Shown here: one piece after another, positions 27,050-35,281 of the stretch
How the letters are laid out: each line of letters opens with the position of its first letter
Numbering within the stretch: position 1 is the first letter of the stretch
DNA from: Oscillospiraceae bacterium
GTDB lineage: Bacteria; Bacillota; Clostridia; Oscillospirales; Oscillospiraceae
Assembly: GCA_020025295.1 (NCBI GenBank)
Contig: JAHHSJ010000002.1
Coordinates: 1-64,000, forward strand
Direction of reading: 5' to 3'
Length of the DNA stretch: 64,000 nucleotides
Notes under the pieces: generated by a model
Database searches by the model: none
The model's input: the letters and a program-made list of their open reading frames with translations, nothing else
What the model was told of the DNA's origin: nothing
Program-made: the position numbers and the translations under genes

Positions 27050-27092
27050 AAACCCCGTCCGAAAGCCGCATTTACGGCATCGGACGGGGTTT
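27050..27092 (-). terminator. Terminator after cinA (- strand)
   Basis: AAACCCCGTCCGA pairs with TCGGACGGGGTTT. The - strand continues with TTTGCG, a usable T-tract. Confidence 0.75.
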
Positions 27093-27101
27093 CTTTTGAT
27101 T

Positions 27102-28352
27102 TTATTCCACAGGAAGGCCGGTGAGGTACCGCCGCACCATGTCAAAGCCGGTGAGAGCGGCAAAATTGCGGTTCTGACCTCGATTTTGACCCAGATGCAG
27201 CTCCCGGACCCAAGTATGAGCGCCGTCGCTGAGTCCCACAAAGATAAGGCCCACCGGGTTGCCCCGGTCATCACTGTCCGGGCCTGCCACACCGGTGACA
27301 CTGAGTCCCAGCTGCGCCCCCAGCTTGATGCGGATATTCTCCGCCAAAGCACGGCACACCGGCTCAGACACAGCGCCGTATTCCGTCAGCAAAGCCTCGG
27401 GAACGCCCACAATGTCCCGTTTCACCTCATTGGTGTAACACACCACTCCGCCTTTGAAAACAGCGGATACGCCGGACAAATCAGTAATGCGCTGAGCAAT
27501 CATGCCGCCGGTGCAGCTCTCCGCTGTGGCAAGGGTCACCTTCTGCTCCAGAAGCAGACGGCAGCTCACCTCAGTCAAATCCTTCACATCTGCACCGTAA
27601 ATCAGCGCCCCGAAGCGTTTTCGCAGCGCCTGCTCCACCGGAGCGATGAGCGCTTCGCATTCTTCCCGGCTGCTGCCCTTGGCGGTGATTCGCAGCTCGG
27701 CAGAGCCTTCCTTGGCGTAGGGTGCAAGGGTGGGATTGGTCATCCGCTCCATCTCCGACCAAAGCTGAGCCTCGATGGCCGACTCACCCATGCCGAACAG
27801 GCACAGCGTCCGGGAGAGAATCTCGCCCTCTCCCTTTTCCCGGAGGTAAGGCAGCACCCGATGCTCCAGCATGGCCCGGCACTCTCTGGGCGGCCCGGGC
27901 AGCATCACCACGGTGATGCCGTCCTGCTCCCATGCACAGCCCGGAGCCGTGCCCCAATCGTTGGACAGCACGGTGCAGCCCTCCGGCAGCATGGCCTGCT
28001 GCAAATTGTTTTCCGTCATGGAACGCCCCCGGTGGGCAAAATAGCTGCGGATGCGCTGGGCGCTCTCCTCGTGGAACACCAGCTTCCGCCCAAAGGCCGC
28101 CGCCACCACCTGCTTGGTCAGGTCATCGCAGGTCGGCCCAAGGCCGCCGGTGGTGATAATCAGGTCGGCCCGACCCTTGGCCTGCTCCAGCACCTGTGCC
28201 AGCCGCTGGGGGTTGTCCCCCACCACTGTGTGGTAGTAGACATTGATACCCAGTCCGGCCAGTGCCTGAGAAAGCATCTGAGCGTCGGTATTGACGATGC
28301 TGCCCAGCAGCAGCTCCGTGCCGACGGCAATCAGTTCCGCATGATGTGCCAT
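27102..28352 (-). CDS. cinA: CinA-family nicotinamide-nucleotide amidase / competence-damage protein
   Basis: The 416-residue protein has the two-domain CinA layout. The N-terminal MoCF-like domain (1-170, starting ELIAVGTELLLGSIVNTDA) contains TTGGLGPTCDDLTKQ. The C-terminal PncC domain (about 255-416) has TLATAESCTGGMIAQRITD with the conserved Ser/Cys region and LSVTGVAGPDSDD. The C-terminal domain deamidates NMN in NAD recycling in characterised members. The N-terminal domain acts on ADP-ribose in some. It starts at the ATG at 28352 with GGAGAGGAGA upstream. The peptidase gene upstream is on the same strand, 43 bp away with no terminator, so they may be co-transcribed. Confidence 0.93.
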   Translation of the reverse strand: MAHHAELIAVGTELLLGSIVNTDAQMLSQALAGLGINVYYHTVVGDNPQRLAQVLEQAKGRADLIITTGGLGPTCDDLTKQVVAAAFGRKLVFHEESAQRIRSYFAHRGRSMTENNLQQAMLPEGCTVLSNDWGTAPGCAWEQDGITVVMLPGPPRECRAMLEHRVLPYLREKGEGEILSRTLCLFGMGESAIEAQLWSEMERMTNPTLAPYAKEGSAELRITAKGSSREECEALIAPVEQALRKRFGALIYGADVKDLTEVSCRLLLEQKVTLATAESCTGGMIAQRITDLSGVSAVFKGGVVCYTNEVKRDIVGVPEALLTEYGAVSEPVCRALAENIRIKLGAQLGLSVTGVAGPDSDDRGNPVGLIFVGLSDGAHTWVRELHLGQNRGQNRNFAALTGFDMVRRYLTGLPVE

Positions 28353-28395
28353 GGTCTGTTCTCCTCTCCGGGGGTCATATCGAATTCAGCGGCGC

Positions 28396-29790
28396 TTAGG
28401 CGCACAGACGGGCGATCACAGCCGCATAAATCTGAGCGGTCATCAGCAGACGGCTGATACGGGCACGCTCGTTGGCGCCGTGGAGGTGAGAGTCGAAGCC
28501 GAACTCACCGGCACCGAAGGCGACGCCGCCGGGAATGTCATGGACATAGGTGCCGCCGCCGATGGCAACACAGTAGCCCTTCTCGCCGCTGAACTCGGTA
28601 TAGCAGTCCAGCAGGGCATGGATGAACTCGGAGTCGGGGTCCACCACATGGGCGGCATCCAGCTCGCCCTTGCAGCTCCAGCCGAAGCCGGCGAAGGTGT
28701 TCTCGGTCACCTTGACCAGATTTTCCTCGTTGGCGCAGACGGACGCACGAATATCAAACTGACCGTTGAAACCGGTCTCGTTCAGGTTCAGCACGGAGAA
28801 GGTCAGGGTCAGAGCGCCGGAGATCTCATCCTCCTGAGCCACGCCCAGCGCCTTGCCGGAGTTGTCCCCGAAGGGGAACACCTGATGCAGCTTCTTCACG
28901 GTGTCAAAGGCAGGGGTATCGCCCAGCGGCAGCTGGCACAGCACCTCCACCAGAGCGGTGATGGCGTTCTTGCCCTCATCGGGGGTGGAAGCATGAGCCT
29001 CGGCGCCGTTGGCCTGAATGGTCAGGGTCTGAGCGTCGCCGCTCACCACGAACTCCACGCCGGTTTTCTCCGTCACAGAGGCACAGGCGGCCTTGACAGC
29101 CGCTGCGTCCAGACCTGCCACCTCAGCGGTGCAGTGACCGGGCGCCACATTGGCACGGATGCCGCCCTTGACGCTCACCAGTCGGGGCAGCACATCCACC
29201 TTCTCCCATGTTGCGGCAAACTCAGGGGCGTAGCGTGCCTTTTCCACATTGATAACCGGGAACTCGGCATCCGGGGTGACGGAGTTGGGGGCATAGGGAG
29301 CGTGAGCGTAGTAATGCTCGATGTCACGGGAGCCGGTCTCCTCATCGGTACCCAGCACCAGCTTGACATTCTTGGTCAGGGGCAGACCCAGCTCCTTCAC
29401 GCAGCGCATGGCCATCATGGCTGCCACAGCAGGGCCCTTGTCGTCATCGGTGCCACGGCCGTAGATCATGTCGCCGTCTCGCACCAGAGTGAAGGGGTCG
29501 GTTTCCCAGCCGTCGCCGATGCCCACCACATCCAGATGGGCCAGCACATGGAGCTGATCCTCGTGGTCGTTCAGGTCCACCAGACCCACATAGCCGTCAT
29601 CCTCGGAGGTCTTGAGACCCCAAGACTGAGCCAACTCCAGCGCGGCCTTGAGCGCCTTAGCCGGGCCCTCACCGAAGGGAGCGCCGGGAGCCGGAGTGCC
29701 GGTGGTGGAATCAATGGCAACCAGAGGTGCCAGAGCGTCAACAAATTCGTCCTCTTTGCCTGCAAACCAGGCCTTAATCATTTCATTCAT
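28396..29790 (-). CDS. M20 family dipeptidase (Sapep/PepV type)
   Basis: The 464-residue metallopeptidase belongs to the Sapep/PepV group of M20 enzymes, which cleave dipeptides in the cytoplasm. Metal-site motifs are LHVLAHLDVVGIGDGW, YGRGTDDDKGP and LGTDEETGSRDIEHY, with a late His near the C terminus (SHLHGANER). The start chosen is the ATG at 29790, because it has GAGAGGAAG upstream and its first bases overlap the stop of the YheO-type regulator gene by 8 bp (ATGAATGA). That overlap suggests translational coupling, so amount of peptidase should follow the regulator. Confidence 0.92.
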   Translation of the reverse strand: MNEMIKAWFAGKEDEFVDALAPLVAIDSTTGTPAPGAPFGEGPAKALKAALELAQSWGLKTSEDDGYVGLVDLNDHEDQLHVLAHLDVVGIGDGWETDPFTLVRDGDMIYGRGTDDDKGPAVAAMMAMRCVKELGLPLTKNVKLVLGTDEETGSRDIEHYYAHAPYAPNSVTPDAEFPVINVEKARYAPEFAATWEKVDVLPRLVSVKGGIRANVAPGHCTAEVAGLDAAAVKAACASVTEKTGVEFVVSGDAQTLTIQANGAEAHASTPDEGKNAITALVEVLCQLPLGDTPAFDTVKKLHQVFPFGDNSGKALGVAQEDEISGALTLTFSVLNLNETGFNGQFDIRASVCANEENLVKVTENTFAGFGWSCKGELDAAHVVDPDSEFIHALLDCYTEFSGEKGYCVAIGGGTYVHDIPGGVAFGAGEFGFDSHLHGANERARISRLLMTAQIYAAVIARLCA

Positions 29791-30427
29791 GTTCAGCTTC
29801 CTCTCTGCGTTGTGCATTTTCATTCAGATATTTGTAAACCGTATAGCGGGAAACTCCCAGCCGCTGGGAGACATAGGGGACACTTTTGCGGAAGGAGAAG
29901 GCGGACTTCTGATCCAGCAGAGCGATCACCTTCAGCCGGTCGGTTTTGGAAAGGGCGTCCACCGGCTTGCCCACCGCAGCCATACATTCGTCGAACATCT
30001 CCGACAGGCGATCCTCGCCGCCCCGGGACATGGCGGACCGCAGATCCGCCTCGGCGTTCATCATCTCCACCAGAATCCGATTGGCATAGGCCAAAGAGGT
30101 GAAGTCATAGTTAATGCCCAGCGCCAGATTGAAGTCCTCCCCAATCAGGTGGAAGGTAGAGGATTTGATCTGCTTTCCGCCGGGGGTGGTGGCAAACAGG
30201 TTGACAAAGTCCGTCCGACGGCCGACCTCGTCCAGTTCCTGATTCTCCCCCATCACATCCAGAGTGGAGCCTACGCCTCGCCCGGACACATGACCGTTAT
30301 AGATGGACAGGATGGGATGGGACGGCAGACTCATGTCGTGCACCAGCGTCTCGCAGGACGCACCGAAGGTCTCTGCAATGCCCTGGGCTGTGCGATCCAG
30401 AAATTCAAATGCTTCCTCCCGTGTCAT
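29783..30427 (-). CDS. YheO/DauR-family transcriptional regulator (PAS-like plus HTH)
   Basis: The 214-residue protein has an N-terminal YheO-type PAS-like domain (about 1-115, including ETLVHDMSLPSHPILSIYNG and GINYDFTSL) and a C-terminal helix-turn-helix (about 165-205, SVPYVSQRLGVSRYTVYKYL). Members such as DauR regulate amino-acid catabolism genes. The ligand here is unknown. It starts at the ATG at 30427 with a strong AAAGGAGGA site. Its stop overlaps the dipeptidase gene, so the pair is an operon. An inverted repeat sits across its own -10 region and may be an autoregulatory operator. Confidence 0.88.
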   Translation of the reverse strand: MTREEAFEFLDRTAQGIAETFGASCETLVHDMSLPSHPILSIYNGHVSGRGVGSTLDVMGENQELDEVGRRTDFVNLFATTPGGKQIKSSTFHLIGEDFNLALGINYDFTSLAYANRILVEMMNAEADLRSAMSRGGEDRLSEMFDECMAAVGKPVDALSKTDRLKVIALLDQKSAFSFRKSVPYVSQRLGVSRYTVYKYLNENAQRREEAEHE

Positions 30428-30445
30428 CGCTGTTCCTCCTTTCCG

Positions 30446-30469
30446 TTTCGGTTATGATATCTACCGAAA
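30446..30469. promoter_or_regulatory. Inverted repeat at the yheO-type promoter
   Basis: TTTCGGT (30446-30452) and ACCGAAA (30463-30469) form a perfect 7-bp inverted repeat with a 10-bp spacer. It lies just downstream of the -10 box, a typical repressor position. Its link to the YheO-type protein is inference. Confidence 0.5.
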
Positions 30470-30496
30470 TCTTACCACACCGCAACAGAATGTCAA
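30469..30496 (-). promoter_or_regulatory. Sigma-A promoter for the yheO-dipeptidase operon
   Basis: On the - strand a perfect TTGACA (30496-30491), a 16-bp spacer and TAAGAT (30474-30469). Confidence 0.8.
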
Positions 30497-30525
30497 GCAT
30501 TTACCCTTAGAGCGTTCCCAGTTGC

Positions 30526-30554
30526 TTGCCATCTGTCATGACATATGCTATACT
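30526..30554 (+). promoter_or_regulatory. Sigma-A promoter with palindrome for niaR
   Basis: TTGCCA (30526-30531), a 17-bp spacer and TATACT (30549-30554). The perfect palindrome TGTCATGACA (30534-30543) lies inside the spacer, where a bound repressor would block RNA polymerase. Autoregulation by the NiaR-type product is inferred. Confidence 0.7.
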
Positions 30555-30582
30555 GGAAAAATAGAATTAGGGGGGTTGCTTC

Positions 30583-31095
30583 ATGACTGCAAGCCAGCGT
30601 CGGCAGGAGATCCTGTCTCGTCTGAAAACGGAACATGCACCGGTCAGTGCCACGGTCCTTGCCCAGTCCTTCGGCGTCAGCCGTCAGGTCGTGGTGGGGG
30701 ACATCGCCCTGCTTCGTGCCGGAGGGGCTCCCATTGCCGCCACTCCCAGAGGGTATGTGCTGGAAACCCCCACCGAGGGTATTCTGCACACCGTTGCCGT
30801 CCGTCATACCGACGCCCAGATGGAGCGTGAGCTGCAAATCTGCGTCGACAACGGCTGCACTGTGCTGGATGTGCTGGTGGAGCACCCGGTCTACGGTCAG
30901 CTGGTAGGGCAGTTGCAGCTGTCCAGCCGCTACGATGTGGAGCAGTTCCTTCAGCGGGTTCGCACCGGAAGTGCCCATTCCCTGTCCACCCTCACCGATG
31001 GCATCCATCTCCACACCCTCCGCTGCTCCAGCGAGGAGGCCTTTGAGCGGGTCTGCCGTCAGCTGGAAGAGGAAGGGTTCCTTTTGCGGGACTAA
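30583..31095 (+). CDS. niaR: Niacin-responsive transcriptional repressor, NiaR/YrxA-like
   Basis: The 170-residue protein has an N-terminal HTH_11 domain (SATVLAQSFGVSRQVVVGDI, about residues 22-42) followed by a 3H domain with the spaced histidines in LHTVAVRH, LVEHPVYGQL and DGIHLHTLR. This layout is that of the Firmicutes NiaR/YrxA repressor, which binds nicotinic acid and represses NAD synthesis and niacin uptake genes. No nad or niacin transporter gene is adjacent here. It is divergent from the yheO-type operon. The ATG at 30583 follows a GGGGGGTT-type site. Confidence 0.9.
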   Translation: MTASQRRQEILSRLKTEHAPVSATVLAQSFGVSRQVVVGDIALLRAGGAPIAATPRGYVLETPTEGILHTVAVRHTDAQMERELQICVDNGCTVLDVLVEHPVYGQLVGQLQLSSRYDVEQFLQRVRTGSAHSLSTLTDGIHLHTLRCSSEEAFERVCRQLEEEGFLLRD

Positions 31096-31115
31096 TCTTA
31101 CAGATTCGTGCTGAA

Positions 31116-31145
31116 ACGCCGAGGATCGCTTTCGATCCCCGGCGT
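31116..31145 (+). terminator. Terminator after niaR
   Basis: ACGCCGAGGATCG pairs with CGATCCCCGGCGT (one mismatch), then TTTTTTTAG. Confidence 0.85.
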
Positions 31146-31229
31146 TTTTTTAGAAACCGGTTTTCTTTGACGGCGGATCATGCTACACTGGGAATGACAT
31201 TATGAAACCGAAAAAAGGAGATGTAGATT

Positions 31230-31556
31230 GTGGCTTGTCATGAGGACTATGTGCAGTACATTGCGGAGCAATGCTCCGGTGCAGGCGAAATTACGGTGCG
31301 GAAGATGTTCGGTGAATACGGCATTTACTGCGACGGCAAGATTTTCGGACTCATCTGCGATGACCAGTTTTTTGTGAAAATCACAGCGGCAGGAACGGCG
31401 CAGATGCCCGGTCTGGAAACCGCTTCCCCCTACAAGGGGGCAAAGCCGCATTTTGTGGTGACCGACATCGATGATCGGGAGGCGGTTTCCGCCTTTGTCG
31501 CTGCTACCTGCGGAGAACTTCCCGCTCCAAAGCCCAAAAAGAAACAGAGAAAGTAA
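31230..31556 (+). CDS. TfoX N-terminal domain protein
   Basis: The 108-residue protein consists of a single TfoX-N domain, with VRKMFGEYGIYCDGKIFGLI (about residues 23-42) and FFVKITAAG as its signature. It ends in a lysine-rich tail. In Proteobacteria TfoX/Sxy controls competence, but single-domain versions in Firmicutes have no established role. Translation most likely starts at GTG 31230, 9 nt after AAAGGAG. No in-frame ATG precedes the conserved domain. It is monocistronic and ends at a strong hairpin. Confidence 0.85.
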   Translation: MACHEDYVQYIAEQCSGAGEITVRKMFGEYGIYCDGKIFGLICDDQFFVKITAAGTAQMPGLETASPYKGAKPHFVVTDIDDREAVSAFVAATCGELPAPKPKKKQRK

Positions 31557-31589
31557 TACGCCATTTGTCTGCAAAACAGAAACGATAAA

Positions 31590-31623
31590 CACGGAGTGTA
31601 TCGACCATTCGATACACTCCGTG
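31590..31623 (+). terminator. Bidirectional terminator between tfoX-like and HAD genes
   Basis: A 15-bp perfect stem (CACGGAGTGTATCGA with TCGATACACTCCGTG) is flanked by TTTTATA on the + strand and TTTATCG on the - strand, serving both converging genes. Confidence 0.85.
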
Positions 31624-31647
31624 TTTTATATGTCGTATTTACCGCGT

Positions 31648-32466
31648 TTACTTCGACTGATACCGCTCCGTCAAAAACTCAATGACGCTTTCAATACAGC
31701 CGTGGTCCACATCCCGGACCACCTGCACCCCGGGCAGGCCCTTCCCTGCCACCACACTGCCTGCCGGGGCAAAGCCCAGCGCCGCCGTGGTGAGCATAGG
31801 CACATCGTTGTCATTATCGCCGGCGCAATAGATATGCTCCGGTGCGATGCCCAGCTTCTCTGCCGCTCTCAGGACGCCTGTGCCCTTATGCACGCCTTTT
31901 GCGGTCAGCTCCATCAAGTTCTCATTGGAGAAAATGCACTCATAATGCTCGCTCCAGTGGCTCAGAACCCACTCCCGCACCTGAGTCAGCTCCGCCTTCT
32001 CACCTTCCAGCAGCACTTTGAGCCAAGGAGTAGGCATTTTTTCCGGCTCGCACTCGGTATAGGTCGATTTCACCAGCTCCATATGCCACTGAGTGAAGGC
32101 ATTGGGGTGCCAGCAGTAGATTTCCTCGCCGTAGTAGGTTTCAAAGGCCACCCCGGGGAACCGATCGCCCAGCTCCCGGACATCGCCTACCGCCCGGAGG
32201 GGCAAATCGTAGTGGAACAGCTCCTTTCCCGTATCCATATCACAGAACGTGGCTCCGTTGGAAAGCAGCGTAGGGGCATGGAGGGGCAGCTCCCGTGCCT
32301 GCTGGTAGAAGGTGGAATAGCACCGGCCGGTGCACATCAGGAAGGTGCCTCCCTCCTGCTGGAAGGCTCGAATGGCCTCGATATCCCGCTGCAGCACCAC
32401 CCGGGCGCTGCCACGCAGAGTTCCGTCATAGTCGCTGACCAGCATCACGCCGTCAAAGATTCCCAT
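31648..32466 (-). CDS. HAD superfamily phosphatase, Cof type
   Basis: The 272-residue protein is a Cof-type (IIB cap) HAD hydrolase. Motif I is VSDYDGTLRG (nucleophile Asp12 and acid Asp14), motif II is the Thr in LMCTGRCY, and motif III/IV are the Lys in ELTAKGVHKGTG and CAGDNDNDVPML. Such enzymes dephosphorylate sugar phosphates, FMN or pyridoxal phosphate, often loosely. The substrate cannot be called. It starts at the ATG at 32466 after GGAGGAGTAA. The upstream thiT gene ends at its own terminator, so this gene is probably expressed separately. Confidence 0.9.
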   Translation of the reverse strand: MGIFDGVMLVSDYDGTLRGSARVVLQRDIEAIRAFQQEGGTFLMCTGRCYSTFYQQARELPLHAPTLLSNGATFCDMDTGKELFHYDLPLRAVGDVRELGDRFPGVAFETYYGEEIYCWHPNAFTQWHMELVKSTYTECEPEKMPTPWLKVLLEGEKAELTQVREWVLSHWSEHYECIFSNENLMELTAKGVHKGTGVLRAAEKLGIAPEHIYCAGDNDNDVPMLTTAALGFAPAGSVVAGKGLPGVQVVRDVDHGCIESVIEFLTERYQSK

Positions 32467-32495
32467 AGCATTTACTCCTCCGTAAAATTTAAAAA

Positions 32496-32525
32496 ATGGG
32501 GGACAAAGTTACCTTTGTCCCCCAT
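32496..32525 (-). terminator. Terminator after thiT (- strand)
   Basis: ATGGGGGACAAAG pairs with CTTTGTCCCCCAT around a 4-nt loop. The - strand continues with TTTTTT. Confidence 0.9.
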
Positions 32526-32552
32526 TATAACAAGTTCGGATTCTGATTTCAA

Positions 32553-33107
32553 TCAGGCCGCCAGATCCGCACCGGTGAGGTAACGGTTCATGGGCTTCCA
32601 GAGCAGAGCCTCCACCAGCAGGCACAGGGCGATGCTGGGTACCATGTAGGATGCATTGTACAGCAGAGAGTAGAACCAAGGCGTGGTCATGGTCATGCCA
32701 AAGAAGGTCTCGGGCATATATTCACCCCACACAGTGGCACCCACCACATAGTGGACCAGGAAACGGGCAACGCCGCCCACCAGAGAGCCGACAAACAGGC
32801 CGTTCTTCTTGCCGTGGCACACACCGGACAGGCCCAGCACGCCGAAGGCCACCAGATAGTCGCCCAGCATGGACACCCAGCTGATCGCGATGCCGTTATC
32901 GCCGATGTACTGCAGCAGGCCAAAGACCAGACCGGCCAGCAGGCCGTTCTTGACGCCCCAGCGATGGGCATAGATCATAATGGGCAGCATGGACAGGCAC
33001 ACGGAACCGCCCCAAGGCAGGCGGTAGAGCACCAGATAGCCCAGAATCTGAGCGGCAGCCACCATGATGGCGCCCTCAGTCAGGGCGCGAACACTATTTT
33101 TCTTCAC
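32553..33107 (-). CDS. thiT: Thiamine ECF transporter substrate-binding subunit ThiT
   Basis: The 184-residue membrane protein has about six hydrophobic segments and the ThiT/YuaJ-type sequence, for example LTEGAIMVAAAQILGYL and GVKNGLLAGLVFGLLQYI. It binds thiamine and works with a shared ECF module (two ATPases and EcfT) that is encoded elsewhere. A TPP riboswitch directly upstream confirms the substrate. Translation starts at GTG 33107, preceded by AGGAGAG. No ATG is available in a suitable position. The riboswitch, a terminator hairpin and a perfect -35/-10 pair make up a complete regulatory leader. Confidence 0.95.
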   Translation of the reverse strand: MKKNSVRALTEGAIMVAAAQILGYLVLYRLPWGGSVCLSMLPIMIYAHRWGVKNGLLAGLVFGLLQYIGDNGIAISWVSMLGDYLVAFGVLGLSGVCHGKKNGLFVGSLVGGVARFLVHYVVGATVWGEYMPETFFGMTMTTPWFYSLLYNASYMVPSIALCLLVEALLWKPMNRYLTGADLAA

Positions 33108-33130
33108 AGGAATCTCTCCTCTAACAAAAA

Positions 33131-33161
33131 GTACCGCATCGCCAGCTGGCGTATGCGGTAC
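33131..33161 (-). terminator. Riboswitch-controlled terminator upstream of thiT
   Basis: GTACCGCAT and ATGCGGTAC pair around a GCCAGCTGGC core, followed on the - strand by TTTTTG. It stands between the TPP aptamer and the thiT ribosome binding site, so TPP binding should favour termination. Confidence 0.85.
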
Positions 33162-33185
33162 AAGACAAGCAAAAATCCTGTTCGA

Positions 33186-33280
33186 CTTCCTACGCCGGCA
33201 TTACCCGGATCAGGTTCAAGGCGGCACGGGATCGCTCTCAGATCCCGATCTCAGCCGGAGTTGGCCTCCAGCACCCCTGT
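33186..33280 (-). ncRNA. TPP riboswitch (THI element)
   Basis: Read on the - strand the aptamer contains the conserved blocks GGGGTGC at the 5' end, CTGAGA in the middle, and ACCTGATCCGGGTAATGCC followed by GCGTAGGAAG at the 3' end. These are the hallmark THI-box sequences that bind thiamine pyrophosphate. It is followed by a terminator hairpin and thiT. Confidence 0.97.
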
Positions 33281-33312
33281 CTATCAAGTTGACGACTTAC
33301 GGTCTATGGATT

Positions 33313-33340
33313 ATTATACCAGTTCCGCAGAATTTGTCAA
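33313..33340 (-). promoter_or_regulatory. Consensus promoter for thiT
   Basis: On the - strand TTGACA (33340-33335), 16 bp, TATAAT (33318-33313): both hexamers are perfect. The -35 box overlaps the stop codon of the upstream gene. Confidence 0.88.
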
Positions 33341-33663
33341 ATTCCGTTCTCCGCATCCTCTTCGTCGTCCGCCTTGGGCTCCAAGGCTTTCATAGCAAAG
33401 TACTCCTGCTCCAGCCAGTCGATGACCTGCTCCCGGCCCTCTGCTGTCAGGGGGAATTCCGCCTCATGCACCACTTCGCTCTCCTCCAGACAGTACTCCC
33501 CGTACCAGTCCAGACAGGCAAAAATATCCTCGGTCCCGTTCTCCGTTTCCTTCTGGGTGGGCTTGATCCGATAGCGCAGCCCCAAAAAGCTGCCCAGATG
33601 GGTGTTGCCGTTGGTGAAGGTCAGCAGGTTAGGCAAAAAGAAGCGATGATGTTCCCGAAGCAT
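33337..33663 (-). CDS. Hypothetical protein (108 aa)
   Basis: I do not recognise this protein. It has no membrane segment or known motif. The first half (LREHHRFFLPNLLTF, HLGSFLGLRYRIKP) is basic and the C terminus is strongly acidic (KADDEEDAENGI). The ATG at 33663 is preferred over an upstream TTG because GAGAGGGG lies about 9 nt before it. The reading frame has codon use like its neighbours and fills an otherwise empty gap between thiT and the ribosomal operon, so it is probably real. The thiT promoter overlaps its 3' end. Confidence 0.7.
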   Translation of the reverse strand: MLREHHRFFLPNLLTFTNGNTHLGSFLGLRYRIKPTQKETENGTEDIFACLDWYGEYCLEESEVVHEAEFPLTAEGREQVIDWLEQEYFAMKALEPKADDEEDAENGI

Positions 33664-33744
33664 GGTGGTTTCCCCTCTCAATCAATGTATCAGACAGTTT
33701 ATCACACTTCCCCCGGCGGAACAAGTCCAGACAAAAAGTAAAAA

Positions 33745-33774
33745 AAGTGCGTACTGCCAAGGCAGTACGCACTT
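33745..33774 (-). terminator. Terminator of the S10-spc-alpha operon
   Basis: A perfect 14-bp stem (AAGTGCGTACTGCC with GGCAGTACGCACTT) around a 2-nt core is followed on the - strand by TTTTTACTTTTTG. It marks the end of the 16-kb ribosomal operon. Confidence 0.92.
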
Positions 33775-33833
33775 CACTCGTTACGACATAAAGGGTTTTG
33801 CGATTTATTACCAGTTATAAAATACCAGTTAAA

Positions 33834-34175
33834 TTACACCAGCTCGATGATAGCCATCTCAGCGGCATCACCGCGGCGGGGCCCGATGCGGACGATACGG
33901 GTGTAACCACCGTTGCGGTCAGCATACTTGGCACCAATCTGGTCAAACAGCTTCTTGGCCACATCCTCCTGAGGCAGGAAGGCCAGAGCCTGGCGATAAG
34001 CAGCCAGATCGTTCTTCTTTGCCAGGGTGATCATCTTCTCAGCCAGAGGCTGGATTTCCTTGGCGCGGGTAACAGTAGTCTTGATCTGACCATAATTCAG
34101 CAGGTCGGCCACCTGATTGCGCAGCATAGCCATGCGCTGGTCGGTGGGCTTACCAAGCTTCCGATTGCTAGGCAT
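33834..34175 (-). CDS. rplQ: 50S ribosomal protein L17
   Basis: The 113-residue bL17 has the family N terminus [20 protein letters not shown] and the conserved [20 protein letters not shown] near the C terminus. It surrounds the exit-tunnel region of the large subunit. The ATG at 34175 has a GAAGGAGTG site. An upstream in-frame extension is not part of the family. It is the last gene of the operon, next to rpoA as in most bacteria. Confidence 0.97.
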   Translation of the reverse strand: MPSNRKLGKPTDQRMAMLRNQVADLLNYGQIKTTVTRAKEIQPLAEKMITLAKKNDLAAYRQALAFLPQEDVAKKLFDQIGAKYADRNGGYTRIVRIGPRRGDAAEMAIIELV

Positions 34176-34242
34176 TTGATTCACTCCTTCGAAGGGACCC
34201 GTCCGAGACAGGTCCAAACTTTATATAGACATTTCGTGCGAC

Positions 34243-35193
34243 TTAGGCGTTGTCTTCGCTGGCCAGGGACAGACCCATCATTGCCAGCTTATTGATGACC
34301 TCTTCCAGGGACTTGCGGCCCAGATTACGGACCTTCATCATGTCCTCCTCGGTCTTGGAAATCAGATCCGCCACAGTGTTGATGTTGGCACGCTTGAGGC
34401 AGTTGAAGCTGCGGACGCTCAGGTCCAGCTCTTCAATGGTCATCTCCAGCACCTTATCCTGTGCCTTATCCTCGGGCTCCACCACCGTGGGACGAGTGCC
34501 CATGGTCTCAGAGAGATCGGTGAAGAGCATGAAGTGGTCGCAAAGGATCTTAGCGCCCAGAGAAACTGCGTCACGAGCGGAAATAGTTCCGTCGGTCCAC
34601 ACCTCAAGGGTCAGCTTATCAAAATCGGTCATGTTGCCCACACGAGTGTTTTCCACCGTGTAGTTGACCTTTTTCACCGGGGTATAGATCGAATCCACGG
34701 GAATGACACCGATCACACTCTGCTCATTCTTGTTACGGTCAGCGGACACATAGCCACGGCCGTGGCTCAGGGTCAGCTCCATGTTCAGAGTGGCATCGGG
34801 ACCCAAGGTGGCGATGTGCAGATCGGGGTTCAGAACCTCGACCTCACCGTCGGCCTTGATGTCGCCGGCAGTGACCTCGCAGTCACCGCTGCACTCAATG
34901 TACACGGTCTTGGGACCGGTGCAGTGCAGCTTGGTGATGATCTTCTTCACATTCAGCACAATGTCGGTGACATCTTCCTTCACACCGGGAATGGTGGTGA
35001 ATTCGTGCTGGACACCGGAGATTTTAATGCTGGTCACGGCAGTTCCGGGAAGAGAGGAGAGGAGAATGCGGCGCAGGGCATTGCCCAGGGTAGTGCCATA
35101 ACCGCGCTCCAGAGGCTCCACGACATACTTGCCGTAGGAAACGTCGCCGGGGTTTTCGATGCAATTAATGCGGGGTTTTTCGATTTCTACCAT
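34243..35193 (-). CDS. rpoA: RNA polymerase alpha subunit
   Basis: The 316-residue protein has the full alpha layout. The N-terminal assembly domain spans 1-230 ([20 protein letters not shown], required for dimerisation and beta binding). A flexible linker leads to the C-terminal domain from about 245 ([20 protein letters not shown] and [11 protein letters not shown]), which contacts UP elements and activators. It lies between rpsD and rplQ. The 88-bp gap upstream holds a hairpin (35216-35242). Confidence 0.98.
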   Translation of the reverse strand: MVEIEKPRINCIENPGDVSYGKYVVEPLERGYGTTLGNALRRILLSSLPGTAVTSIKISGVQHEFTTIPGVKEDVTDIVLNVKKIITKLHCTGPKTVYIECSGDCEVTAGDIKADGEVEVLNPDLHIATLGPDATLNMELTLSHGRGYVSADRNKNEQSVIGVIPVDSIYTPVKKVNYTVENTRVGNMTDFDKLTLEVWTDGTISARDAVSLGAKILCDHFMLFTDLSETMGTRPTVVEPEDKAQDKVLEMTIEELDLSVRSFNCLKRANINTVADLISKTEEDMMKVRNLGRKSLEEVINKLAMMGLSLASEDNA

Positions 35194-35215
35194 ACAGTTT
35201 ACCCTCCTCGTGTCG

Positions 35216-35242
35216 GGGGCGGTCGGGGGAGTTGACCGCCCC
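35216..35242 (-). promoter_or_regulatory. Hairpin in the rpsD-rpoA gap
   Basis: A perfect 9-bp stem (GGGGCGGTC with GACCGCCCC) lies 23 bp upstream of rpoA. No T-tract follows, so it is not a terminator. It may pace or protect the rpoA message. Confidence 0.5.
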
Positions 35243-35281
35243 GATGGTGTTAGCTCATCATTATACTCTGAGGGTCACTTA

